A program made the position numbers and the translations under genes. Shown one piece after another: positions 15,009 through 22,264 of a stretch of 22,838 nucleotides of DNA. The stretch is taken from the NCBI GenBank assembly GCA_021803645.1, contig JAJZLI010000027.1, forward strand, positions 1 to 22,838, given 5' to 3'. The stretch's first letter is position 1, and each line of letters begins with the position of its first letter. The stretch is from a bacterium. Lineage in GTDB: Bacteria > Patescibacteriota > Dojkabacteria > JAKAPS01 > JAJZLI01. The notes beneath the pieces are model-generated. The model made no database searches, was not told the origin of the DNA, and saw only the letters and a program-made list of their open reading frames with translations.

Positions 15009-15422
15009 TTAATTAAATAATCTGTGTTTTAAAAGCCTTCCTTCTTCACTGAGTTTTAATCTTCGTGCTGTATTTATTGACAATTTATTGTATTCATATA
15101 TTTCTATATATACTTTATATAAATTGAAGGTTTCAAATAAATATTTGGAAAATACATATATTGTTCCAATTGGTAATTCTGGATTATCCTTTCTATATAT
15201 TATCATTTGCATTAGTCTGCTGTCTGATAAATCATTATTTATTTCTCTAACAAAATCTTCATATTCTATATAATCTCTTCGGGATGAACATAATTCTCGA
15301 AATCTTTTATCATTTCTCCACCGGAATAAAGTGGGGATATCTTCTTGAGAAGTTTCGCGTAAAAGCAATCGGGGGGTTGTTATAACCAATAATGAGTCTA
15401 TTGTCTCCTCTCTTTCTTCCAT
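15009..15422 (-). CDS. GNAT acetyltransferase, RimJ/RimL-like, internally deleted and truncated
   Basis: The 137-residue frame starts like an N-acetyltransferase: TTPRLLLRETSQEDIPTLFRWRND (residues about 15-38), then ELPIGTIYVFS. It jumps straight to KYLFETFNLYKVYIEIYEYN, the post-catalytic beta strand and N-x-x-S region. The roughly 40 residues between, which should include the acetyl-CoA pyrophosphate loop (Q/RxxGxG/A), are absent. The frame then stops early, and its normal tail continues beyond the TAA. The usual length is about 175-185. It is probably inactive, though the open frame and an apparently intact promoter (site 4 with AATAAT at 15436-15431, nearly leaderless) mean it may still be made. 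Confidence 0.7.
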   Translation of the reverse strand: MEEREETIDSLLVITTPRLLLRETSQEDIPTLFRWRNDKRFRELCSSRRDYIEYEDFVREINNDLSDSRLMQMIIYRKDNPELPIGTIYVFSKYLFETFNLYKVYIEIYEYNKLSINTARRLKLSEEGRLLKHRLFN

Positions 15423-15430
15423 AATGTGTG

Positions 15431-15474
15431 ATTATTGCTTAATGCATTCAATTTATCATTGCTACATATAGCAA
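15431..15474 (-). promoter_or_regulatory. Operator site 4 and promoter of the GNAT gene
   Basis: TTGCTACATATAGCAA at 15459-15474 has perfect 6-bp arms and an asymmetric centre. On the minus strand AATAAT (15436 to 15431) starts 30.5 bp from the dyad centre. The predicted RNA start is about 2 nt before the ATG at 15422, so the message would be nearly leaderless. Confidence 0.5.
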
Positions 15475-15488
15475 ATTAATATTTTAGA

Positions 15489-15534
15489 ATTTGCTAAGGT
15501 TGGCAAATGAAAACTTAAGGTATTGTGATATAAT
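15489..15534 (+). promoter_or_regulatory. Operator site 5 and promoter of the XRE regulator
   Basis: TTGCTAAGGTTGGCAA at 15491-15506 is centred 32 bp from site 4, the same spacing as sites 2 and 3. TATAAT at 15529-15534 begins 30.5 bp from its centre. RNA would start near 15541, placing the dyad at about -42, where an XRE-family activator can touch sigma. The 20-bp ATTTGCTAAGGTTGGCAAAT recurs unchanged at 16406-16425. Confidence 0.65.
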
Positions 15535-15561
15535 TACGATAATTTAGAAGAGGAAATAACA

Positions 15562-16380
15562 ATGCCAATAGATACTTACAAAGGTAGTGTTGGTGATATT
15601 ATAAGAAAGCTCAGATCTAGAGTTCATACTAAGGGTTTTGTTCCATTAAGTCAATTAGATTTAGCATTAAAGATTGGGTGGGAGAACCCATCAACTTTAT
15701 CTCGCATAGAAAGTGGGAAAGTTATTCCTTCAAGAAAAACTCTAATTCGTATATGCAAGGCTTTGGAACTCACTATTGTAGAAATAAACTTCCTCCTTAA
15801 AAAATTTGGGTATGATGAATATATTCCCCGTGTTAATAGTAAATATTTAGAAAAGATGATTAGGTTATATAAAAAGGAAGTTGATCTTTATCCATTTCCA
15901 ACAATGCTTGAATATTCTCGGAAATTTATTTATATGAACTCTAAAGTTTATAAGTTTATGTTGGATAGTAATCCTACATTGAGGGTTTCGGCAGAAACAA
16001 AAACGTATTTAGAAATCATTTTCTTTTCTGAATATGGATTAAAAGACAGATTAATAAACTGGAAAGAGTTTGCAAAATATGTTGCTATTAATTCAAATAT
16101 ACTGATGCCTACAATGTTAGCTGAGGAGAATGTAAATCTTGAAAATCTACTACAAAATAGTCTTTTTAACAAAATGTCTAAATTAGAAAAAAGATTTAAT
16201 GTTCATAGTATTAAATTACATAATATTCCTTTTATTTATGATCACCCAGTTGTTGGTAGGATTTCTTTTTCTATTAGCCAGTTTCCATTACACTTTGACA
16301 ATAGATTCTATTTTATGCAATTTATTCCTACCACAAGTAAAGATTTAAAAATTTTTACTCAATATATTGATTCTCACTAA
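15562..16380 (+). CDS. XRE-family regulator with MmyB-like ligand-binding domain
   Basis: The 272-residue protein has an N-terminal helix-turn-helix at about residues 11-80. SQLDLALKIGW supplies the first helices, ENPSTLSRIESGK the turn and recognition helix, and IPSRKTLIRICKALEL the closing helices. Residues about 95-268 resemble the PAS-like MmyB domain: FPTMLEYSRKFIYMNSKVYKF, then NWKEFAKYVAI, then HPVVGRISFSISQFPLHFDN. A structure of an MmyB-like regulator contained a fatty acid, as I recall, so a lipid ligand is possible. GAAGAGGA lies about 8 nt before the ATG. Operator site 5 is in its own promoter and an identical copy follows the gene, so autoregulation is likely. The MmyB assignment is by eye. 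Confidence 0.8.
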   Translation: MPIDTYKGSVGDIIRKLRSRVHTKGFVPLSQLDLALKIGWENPSTLSRIESGKVIPSRKTLIRICKALELTIVEINFLLKKFGYDEYIPRVNSKYLEKMIRLYKKEVDLYPFPTMLEYSRKFIYMNSKVYKFMLDSNPTLRVSAETKTYLEIIFFSEYGLKDRLINWKEFAKYVAINSNILMPTMLAEENVNLENLLQNSLFNKMSKLEKRFNVHSIKLHNIPFIYDHPVVGRISFSISQFPLHFDNRFYFMQFIPTTSKDLKIFTQYIDSH

Positions 16381-16405
16381 TTGTTATTATAGGGTTATAA
16401 TATAT

Positions 16406-16445
16406 ATTTGCTAAGGTTGGCAAATAGTTTTTTTTATAGTATAAT
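16406..16445 (+). promoter_or_regulatory. Operator site 6 and promoter of the thioesterase-like gene
   Basis: TTGCTAAGGTTGGCAA at 16408-16423 is identical to site 5. Its TTGGCA (16417-16422) is a good -35 at exactly 17 bp from TATAAT (16440-16445). Here the site therefore overlaps the -35 instead of lying just upstream, which favours repression or a different mode of action. RNA would start near 16452. The rest of the gap 16381-16693 (313 nt) holds this promoter and the doubtful small frame described next. Confidence 0.6.
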
Positions 16446-16466
16446 ATTTCATTCATTATTAAAGGT

Positions 16467-16697
16467 ATGAATATTTACTATTTATGCTGTAAATTATGTA
16501 TTTTAAATATCCCGAGAAATATAGTCTCTATAATATTTCGTCGTCTTAGCGTGATAAATTTTTTAATTCTCAAATTTATAAAAATGATTTCAGAACTTTT
16601 GTACTTTTCTAAGACTGAAGTGTATCTTGTTTGTAAGTCTTATAATATTTTTGTAAATAAAATGTTTTATTTTAATGGTTTAGTAAATGGATTATGA
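16467..16697 (+). CDS. Doubtful 76-residue frame in the leader of the thioesterase-like gene
   Basis: The frame begins about 15 nt after the predicted RNA start and ends in an ATGA overlap with the next gene, an arrangement expected of a translated leader gene. Against it, AAAGG stands only 1 nt before the ATG. The product is also an odd mix of Ile, Leu, Phe, Lys and five Cys with only two acidic residues and no recognisable family. It may be a non-coding 240-nt leader with a chance open frame. I keep it because the gene after it also lacks a clear Shine-Dalgarno and could depend on coupling. Confidence 0.28.
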   Translation: MNIYYLCCKLCILNIPRNIVSIIFRRLSVINFLILKFIKMISELLYFSKTEVYLVCKSYNIFVNKMFYFNGLVNGL

Positions 16698-17818
16698 CTG
16701 TTGGAGAACAAGATACCTCTAGTTCTGCGGTATGGTTAGTGGAAACAAGGTTTGATACCATTGTTCCACCTTATGAGCCAGTTATAGGTGGGGATACTCT
16801 TTTTGATATATCTAATGTGTCAGCGGATGATGAACGTAGAGATCGTAGTGCTGTAATGGGTTTGTTTGCTTCTGCCCATGCACATTATTTATCAGAAGTT
16901 GATGAAAGGTTAAGGGTTGAGTTGGGATATTCAATGAGAAAAGCAATGGATAATGGAGAATATACTTTAGTTGTTAGCAGATTTAAACTTGTATTTAACA
17001 AGCCCTTTGCCTTATCAAATCCTAATGTGAGGACGCGTTTTTCTAGAGTAGATGGAAAAAAAGATAAACTATTGTCTTATCAAGAATTAGGAAATGGGGA
17101 AGTTATATGCATCACAGAATTTTCATGTGTTTCCATAGATAAAAATGACCCTAAAATGGTCAGACCTAAAGAATTACCACCAGAAATTGATAAAATGCTT
17201 TCAATTTTATATGGGAACGAAGTTTATTCTTATGATAATATAGACAAAGCTCCTCATGGAAATAGTATTGTATGTAAATTTAATGGTCGTGAAGTTTCTT
17301 TTTATGTTGATGCTGATGATGTAAGAGGGTTAGTGAATACAACAGTAATCAACAAAGGGTTAGATCATGTTGGATATTCAAGATTCTTTGAACTATTTAA
17401 TCTGGGTTTTACCTCTTACATAAATGCAATTAATACTTTCATGGAAGAAAATTATGGGTATTCATTCTCTAGTTATCTTAAAGAACATGGTTATAGTTTA
17501 ATGTTGCTTGAATCTAGTGTTGATTGTTTTGGACAAGTATTTGGTAATGATAGAGTTTCTGTTTCAACAACATTAGCAACTTTTGATAGTAGCGATGATG
17601 AGTTAGAACAAGAATCATTGTCCACGGGTCAGTTATTTTTGAATGTTTTACAGAAGATTCAGGTACCTGAGGTGAGTAGGAGAGGTATCTATCAGGGTAG
17701 AACAAAAATTAGGAGTAAGAGTACTTTATGCTTTGTAGACGTAAATACACATAGACCTGTTCGCATACCTCAAGGTATTTTAGATATTTTAAGAAAATTT
17801 AATTCTCCTTCACAGTAA
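16694..17818 (+). CDS. Double-hotdog, acyl-CoA/acyl-ACP thioesterase-like protein
   Basis: The 374-residue protein appears to hold two hotdog folds. The first (about 55-170) has HAHYLSEVDERLRVELGY for the central helix, then strands SRFKLVFNKPFALSNPNVRT and a closing VRPKELPPEI. The second (about 200-370) starts VSFYVDADDVRGLVN and continues KGLDHVGYSRFFELFNLGF, closely like the D-x-x-GHV-x-Y-x-R/N-x-FE signature of 4HBT thioesterases. It ends VDVNTHRPVRIPQGILD. Family knowledge suggests acyl-thioester hydrolysis or acyl binding, unusual in a lineage that generally lacks fatty-acid synthesis. Operator site 6 precedes it, and a histidine kinase follows after 36 nt. The assignment is by pattern, not alignment. 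Confidence 0.6.
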   Translation: MTVGEQDTSSSAVWLVETRFDTIVPPYEPVIGGDTLFDISNVSADDERRDRSAVMGLFASAHAHYLSEVDERLRVELGYSMRKAMDNGEYTLVVSRFKLVFNKPFALSNPNVRTRFSRVDGKKDKLLSYQELGNGEVICITEFSCVSIDKNDPKMVRPKELPPEIDKMLSILYGNEVYSYDNIDKAPHGNSIVCKFNGREVSFYVDADDVRGLVNTTVINKGLDHVGYSRFFELFNLGFTSYINAINTFMEENYGYSFSSYLKEHGYSLMLLESSVDCFGQVFGNDRVSVSTTLATFDSSDDELEQESLSTGQLFLNVLQKIQVPEVSRRGIYQGRTKIRSKSTLCFVDVNTHRPVRIPQGILDILRKFNSPSQ

Positions 17819-17854
17819 TACTATCTTTATAAATATAGTGATATAATTTTCTTA

Positions 17855-20053
17855 ATGATTTATATCTTGATATCTTTAATTTTTGTATCCTTTATTAGTG
17901 TAGTATTAGGTGTACTTAGTTCGTTGTTTTTAAAAAAATATTCTTACTTTAAATACTATTTTTTTGCATTGGTATGTACTGGTATATGGCCATTGTTTGT
18001 CGCTTTATTCTATTTATTTCCTCATGACAAGATTCTTTTTGCTTATATTCATTATATAATAGTACTTTTTATTCCTGTATTTTTAATTCAATTTGTTGTT
18101 GCTTGGAAGGACTATCTCAGTGGAAAAAAAGGTACCAATAATACTTTATATGCTTTTTTATTAATGAATTTAATTCTAGGTATCTTTATTGCGATACCTC
18201 ATTTTAGTTTTATCTATGAAGTTGCATATAATGTTGTCCATTTTAACTTTTCATTTGTAATTTACTCTCTGTATTTTATTATATTAATGGCATATTTTGG
18301 ATATAGATTACTTATGTTTTATATTGATCAAAAAGGTATATTGAAGCAACAGGTACAATATATTATGTTATCTGTAATTCCTGTTGCAACTACAGGAATT
18401 ATTTTTGATATTGTTTTCCCCTTTATGGGTAATTATAAATACATATATATTGGTCCCTTAGGATTAGCTCTTTCTTTAGTTCTATTTTATATTGTAATAC
18501 AGCGGTATAGCTTTTGGGGTAAGGCAGTCGTTATTAAGACAATTATGCAATATATTTTATTATCATCAGTGACTTATGTACTATTTTATAGTGTTACATT
18601 ATTAGAAACATCATTGTTTCATTCTGTTTTTACAGTAGGTTCATATATTTTAGGGATTGCACTTTCCTTAATGTTTGTATTTCTGTTTATCGAAATTAGT
18701 CATATTTCAGATTATAGTCTCAAAATTGATAATGAATTGAACGATTTTGAGGACTATCTTTTAGTTGAGGTTGATATTAACAAGGTTACTAATGCAATAA
18801 AAGAAGTATTAAAAAAATCTTTTGAAGTTGATTCTGTTGATATTTATTTAAATCAAAGTCAAGGTGTTGGTGTTGGTGATAATTTAGAAGCATTTTCGTT
18901 ACTTACAAGTCGTTTTGGTGGAATTCTATTTTTAGAACAAATATTTTATAAAAGTAAGTCATTAGGATTAAGTTGGGATGAAATTAACCTAGTGTCTCGT
19001 TTAATGGAATCGGGGTATGCTGTTATTCTTAAGAGTAAAGAAGTTGAGATATATATTCATACGAAGAATGATCTTGTTCCTTTTAGTACTGAAGAAGAAA
19101 TTTTATTACGTAGAATATCTAAATACCTTTTTATTACTTTTCAAAAATTGGATCTTATTAGTAGCCTCCAAGATAGAATTAATCAGGCTGTTTCAGAATT
19201 AGAGAAGAAAAATAAGGATTTAGAGAAGGCAAATGAAGAAATGAAGGGTGTTGATAAAATGAAGGATGATTTATTATCGATTGCTTCTCATGAATTAAGA
19301 ACTCCTGCAAGTATTGTAAAAGGTAATATTTATATGGCTAAATCTTCTATAGATAAATTGAAAATTTCTGATAAAAAAGATAAAGATGAAATTGAAAAAT
19401 TAGAGAGATATATTTCTCGTTCTGTTGAAAGTATAGAAAATGAGATAAGAATAGTAAATACATTACTTGAAGCCTCAAGATTAGGAAAGGAAGATATGAG
19501 TATTTTCCCAGAGTATATTGATCTTGATGCAATGATTGCTTCTCAGATAGATGCATTTAAAAAAGACGCTGATGCAAAAGGTCTTCAGTTAAAACAGGTT
19601 GTTGGTAATGTTGGGATGTCTGTTGGTGATAAAACAAAAATAGAAGAGGTAATAGGAAACCTTATTACAAATGCAATTAAGTATTCTGAGCATGGCATAA
19701 TTGAAGTAAGTACGGAAAAAAATGATAAAGAGGTTATTGTGCATGTTAAAGACCATGGAGTAGGGATTAAAGAGGAAGATATTGAAACTCTATTTCAAAA
19801 ATTTCATAGATTACATAATTATACAGGGGATCCTAATGATCCACAGCATTTATTAGTTAGGCCTGGGGGTACTGGATTAGGTTTATATGTTGTAAAGGGT
19901 ATAATAGAAAGACATGGTGGTAGGGTATGGGTAGATAGCAAGGTTGGTGAAGGGTCAACTTTTTCATTTTCTTTGCCTAATAAAAAATTAGAAAGCAGTG
20001 TAGATGATGATGTTTCAAAGGATATGTTTAAAGTATTGGGGTTGCGAAAATAA
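17855..20053 (+). CDS. Membrane sensor histidine kinase with nine predicted membrane helices
   Basis: The 732-residue protein has about nine hydrophobic segments in residues 1-285, like the multi-helix N-terminal sensor regions of some kinases. A cytosolic linker (about 290-430) and a coiled coil (DRINQAVSELEKKNKDLEKANEEMK) come next. The HisKA domain has phospho-accepting H479 in IASHELRTP. The ATPase domain shows the N box near N602-N606 (GNLITNAIKYS), G1 at D633 (DHGVGI) and G2 at 671 (GGTGLGLYVVKGI). All catalytic boxes are intact. No response regulator gene is in the window. TATAAT just upstream (17842-17847) may give it its own near-leaderless promoter, or it may be co-transcribed with the thioesterase-like gene. 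Confidence 0.93.
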   Translation: MIYILISLIFVSFISVVLGVLSSLFLKKYSYFKYYFFALVCTGIWPLFVALFYLFPHDKILFAYIHYIIVLFIPVFLIQFVVAWKDYLSGKKGTNNTLYAFLLMNLILGIFIAIPHFSFIYEVAYNVVHFNFSFVIYSLYFIILMAYFGYRLLMFYIDQKGILKQQVQYIMLSVIPVATTGIIFDIVFPFMGNYKYIYIGPLGLALSLVLFYIVIQRYSFWGKAVVIKTIMQYILLSSVTYVLFYSVTLLETSLFHSVFTVGSYILGIALSLMFVFLFIEISHISDYSLKIDNELNDFEDYLLVEVDINKVTNAIKEVLKKSFEVDSVDIYLNQSQGVGVGDNLEAFSLLTSRFGGILFLEQIFYKSKSLGLSWDEINLVSRLMESGYAVILKSKEVEIYIHTKNDLVPFSTEEEILLRRISKYLFITFQKLDLISSLQDRINQAVSELEKKNKDLEKANEEMKGVDKMKDDLLSIASHELRTPASIVKGNIYMAKSSIDKLKISDKKDKDEIEKLERYISRSVESIENEIRIVNTLLEASRLGKEDMSIFPEYIDLDAMIASQIDAFKKDADAKGLQLKQVVGNVGMSVGDKTKIEEVIGNLITNAIKYSEHGIIEVSTEKNDKEVIVHVKDHGVGIKEEDIETLFQKFHRLHNYTGDPNDPQHLLVRPGGTGLGLYVVKGIIERHGGRVWVDSKVGEGSTFSFSLPNKKLESSVDDDVSKDMFKVLGLRK

Positions 20054-20059
20054 ATCTCT

Positions 20060-20638
20060 TTATTTATATAAATCTTCTTCGTCTCCTATTAGCATTATTT
20101 TTGATTTAAAGATAACGTTTGATATAAAAAGATCGTTTTTCTTTTTTGAATTATCAAATTCTGTTGGAGATAGGTATGTATAATTTATCTCCCTACCAAT
20201 TTCATCTTCTGCATCTTTTACAATTTTTTCTAAATACACATAGTTAATATTAGACCCAATTATTAGAAGATCAATTTCTTGAGGATTTTTTCTCTTGTTA
20301 TTTATATATGAGTTTGATAGTAATGCTATTCTTACGTTCCCAATTTTGCCTTTATGTTTTATTATTCTTCCTCCTATTCCATATTCTTTATTTATTAAAG
20401 AAAATAATTCTATGAAAAATACAAAGTTTTTATTCAGGGAGTAATATACTCGATTCCCATTTTTTTCAGATACTAAAAATTTTATTTCTTCTAGCGACCT
20501 TAATATTCTTCTTACTGCGTTTATTTCCTCGTTTAGTTGCCTTACTATCTCTCTTACATGATATGTTGAATTTATGTGCAGTAAAAATAGCTTTAGTATT
20601 TTTACTCTCACTTTTGATATAAAAAATTTTTCTATCAT
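20060..20638 (-). CDS. Winged-helix protein with a nucleotidyltransferase-like C-terminal domain
   Basis: The 192-residue protein starts with an ArsR-like winged helix (about residues 1-75). KVRVKILKLFLLHINSTYHVREIVRQL contains the first helices, NAVRRILRSLEEIKFLVSEKNGNRVYYSL the recognition helix and wing. The second half (about 95-185) contains NPQEIDLLIIGS, which resembles the strand carrying the metal-binding Asp of minimal nucleotidyltransferases. A clear GS-x10-D signature is not seen, so catalysis is uncertain. It lies 6 nt from the convergent histidine kinase stop. It follows the DUF3048 gene by 3 nt, so the two are probably one operon. Target genes are unknown. Confidence 0.7.
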   Translation of the reverse strand: MIEKFFISKVRVKILKLFLLHINSTYHVREIVRQLNEEINAVRRILRSLEEIKFLVSEKNGNRVYYSLNKNFVFFIELFSLINKEYGIGGRIIKHKGKIGNVRIALLSNSYINNKRKNPQEIDLLIIGSNINYVYLEKIVKDAEDEIGREINYTYLSPTEFDNSKKKNDLFISNVIFKSKIMLIGDEEDLYK

Positions 20639-20641
20639 AAT

Positions 20642-21943
20642 TTAAATATTTGTACTTGTTGTTCCTGGAGTATATGTAAATGACCCTGTTTGAGGTTGTA
20701 ATATTTCAAACCATATGGTTCCTCTTTGGAAAGTGATTGGATTTCCGTTAGAATCTGTAAATGTCATTCTGGAGGTATCTGAACTTTTAGTCCATGTTCC
20801 CTGTATTTCCTGTCCATTATTGAATATTGTTGCTTTTCCAGAACCCGTTGTATTTAATATCCATATTAGGGAATATGGCTCTGTTGTTCCATCTCCAGGG
20901 TATGATGATTCTGAACCTGAGACATACATAACAACTACATTCTTTGCAACTACTTCTTGGTTATTTAATGCATCATATTGTAGAGTGCCTCCATTGTACC
21001 TTATATAGTTGTTATTTGACTGGTCATATACCCACTGGACGTTATAATCTGGGTTAGCGCTAAACGTTATATTTATAGTTGATCCATTTGCTCCAAGTAG
21101 GCTTTGTTTTGGTGTTTTTGCAAATTTATATGGTGTTATGTTGCTTCCTAATTGTGCATCTGATGCTGAGTATAACCCTTGTGATTGTGCATAGCTCCAC
21201 ATGTTTACTGTGTTTCCATAGGCATTGTGAGGAGCAAGTCTTTGAGATGATCTACAAAATATGTATCCTGAAGTTGAACAATCTGGTGCATTAAAGTCTA
21301 TGCCATCTATGCTTGGGATGTTGGTATTTTGAAGCTCTTGTAGTGCATATATATTTCCTCCCCAGTGTGCATATATAGCTCCAATTCCTAATGCCCATGA
21401 GATATAATATTCTCGTGCACTTCTTATTGGTCCAACCATAGTAGGGCTATTTGCTAGAAATACTGCCATGAATCTTGTAATTCCTCCTTCCACCTGATTT
21501 TCATAAACGAGGTCTGCTTCATCAAGCCCCATTTGTGGTCTTGCATCTGGATAGTAATTTTCTATCATAACTGCAAGGGGTGGTTTTTGGAGTGTCGATT
21601 GGTTAGTAACATAAACTCCGTCAAGAGGATCCTGATATTCTTTTGTTACTTTTTTTGTTGTAGTCTTTGGGGGTATTTTAGTACTTACTTTTGTTGATGT
21701 TATTGTGTTATGTGTCTTTATAAAATTTGTTCTTATAAGTATCCATGCGAAGGTTATAACTCCAAGTATAAATGCTATACCCACCATTACTGTTGCAAAG
21801 AAAACTGTTTTTTGGGTTGATGATAGGTTATTATACCAAGTTCTGAACTTTGATTGTTTTGGTGGTACAGTTGGAGATAGGTTTTCTAAACTGCTTTCTT
21901 TCTGGTCTACCAAATCTTTTGCATTAAAATTTACTTCTTGCAT
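20642..21943 (-). CDS. DUF3048 (YerB-like) membrane-anchored protein
   Basis: The 433-residue protein has a cytosolic N-terminus, one membrane helix at about residues 43-70 (TVFFATVMVGIAFILGVITFAWILI) and a Thr/Lys-rich linker. The DUF3048 domain follows: PLAVMIENYYPDARPQMGL, then ADLVYENQVEGGITRFMAVF and VGPIRSAREYY, all family signatures. The second DUF3048 part includes TPYKFAKTP and RMTFTDSNGNPITFQRGTIW. The domain is extracytoplasmic and is found in many Gram-positive and CPR bacteria. Its biochemical role is unsettled, and a cell-wall or envelope function is inferred. It shares a divergent promoter region with a small membrane protein. Confidence 0.9.
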   Translation of the reverse strand: MQEVNFNAKDLVDQKESSLENLSPTVPPKQSKFRTWYNNLSSTQKTVFFATVMVGIAFILGVITFAWILIRTNFIKTHNTITSTKVSTKIPPKTTTKKVTKEYQDPLDGVYVTNQSTLQKPPLAVMIENYYPDARPQMGLDEADLVYENQVEGGITRFMAVFLANSPTMVGPIRSAREYYISWALGIGAIYAHWGGNIYALQELQNTNIPSIDGIDFNAPDCSTSGYIFCRSSQRLAPHNAYGNTVNMWSYAQSQGLYSASDAQLGSNITPYKFAKTPKQSLLGANGSTINITFSANPDYNVQWVYDQSNNNYIRYNGGTLQYDALNNQEVVAKNVVVMYVSGSESSYPGDGTTEPYSLIWILNTTGSGKATIFNNGQEIQGTWTKSSDTSRMTFTDSNGNPITFQRGTIWFEILQPQTGSFTYTPGTTSTNI

Positions 21944-21963
21944 GTTTATATTTTTCTTTAATA

Positions 21964-21976
21964 TTTATAGTATAAT
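21964..21976. promoter_or_regulatory. Overlapping divergent -10 elements, DUF3048 gene and small membrane protein
   Basis: TATAAT on the plus strand (21971-21976) would start RNA near 21983 for the gene at 22011. On the minus strand TATACT (21974-21969) and TATAAA (21969-21964) are alternative -10 boxes for the DUF3048 gene. The elements overlap, so the two promoters probably compete. Confidence 0.4.
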
Positions 21977-22010
21977 ATCTAATATTAATTGTTAGCAAAT
22001 ATTTTTTTAA

Positions 22011-22262
22011 ATGGCAAATACTAAAAATCTAAGATCAGAAATAGAGATATTAAAAGCAAATTCTAAAATTTTGAAAGATGATAATTATTTACACACATCT
22101 TCTTCTGCTGATTATTCTTATGTAAAGAGGGGTCTTGTATGGAGTCTCGTTTATATTATTATCGCTCTATTTGTTATTTTTGTTGTTTCTGTGTATACAG
22201 GGAATTTTAGTTTTGACCTTAATTTGAGGCATATTTTTCATATATCACAGATTGCTCTTTAA
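22011..22262 (+). CDS. Small single-pass membrane protein
   Basis: The 83-residue protein has a hydrophilic, Lys/Asn/Ser-rich first half, one membrane helix at about residues 46-66 (LVWSLVYIIIALFVIFVVSVY) and a short tail. No family is recognised. Its stop is 18 nt before the start of the RNase P RNA gene, and the promoter of that RNA lies right after it. The reading frame is supported by the -10 box upstream and the clear hydrophilic-hydrophobic pattern. Confidence 0.6.
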   Translation: MANTKNLRSEIEILKANSKILKDDNYLHTSSSADYSYVKRGLVWSLVYIIIALFVIFVVSVYTGNFSFDLNLRHIFHISQIAL

Positions 22263-22264
22263 GA

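Noticed and set aside
15489..16425. Exact 20-bp direct repeats flanking the XRE gene, as if marking a small mobile element.
   Set aside because: The repeat is a version of the dyad found at four other intergenic sites, and both copies sit at -10-bearing promoters. There is no transposase or integrase and no terminal inverted repeats, so operators explain them better.
21983..21998. A seventh operator near the small membrane protein (GTTAGCAAAT).
   Set aside because: Only the right arm TAGCAA is present; the left arm matches TTGCTA at two of six bases.
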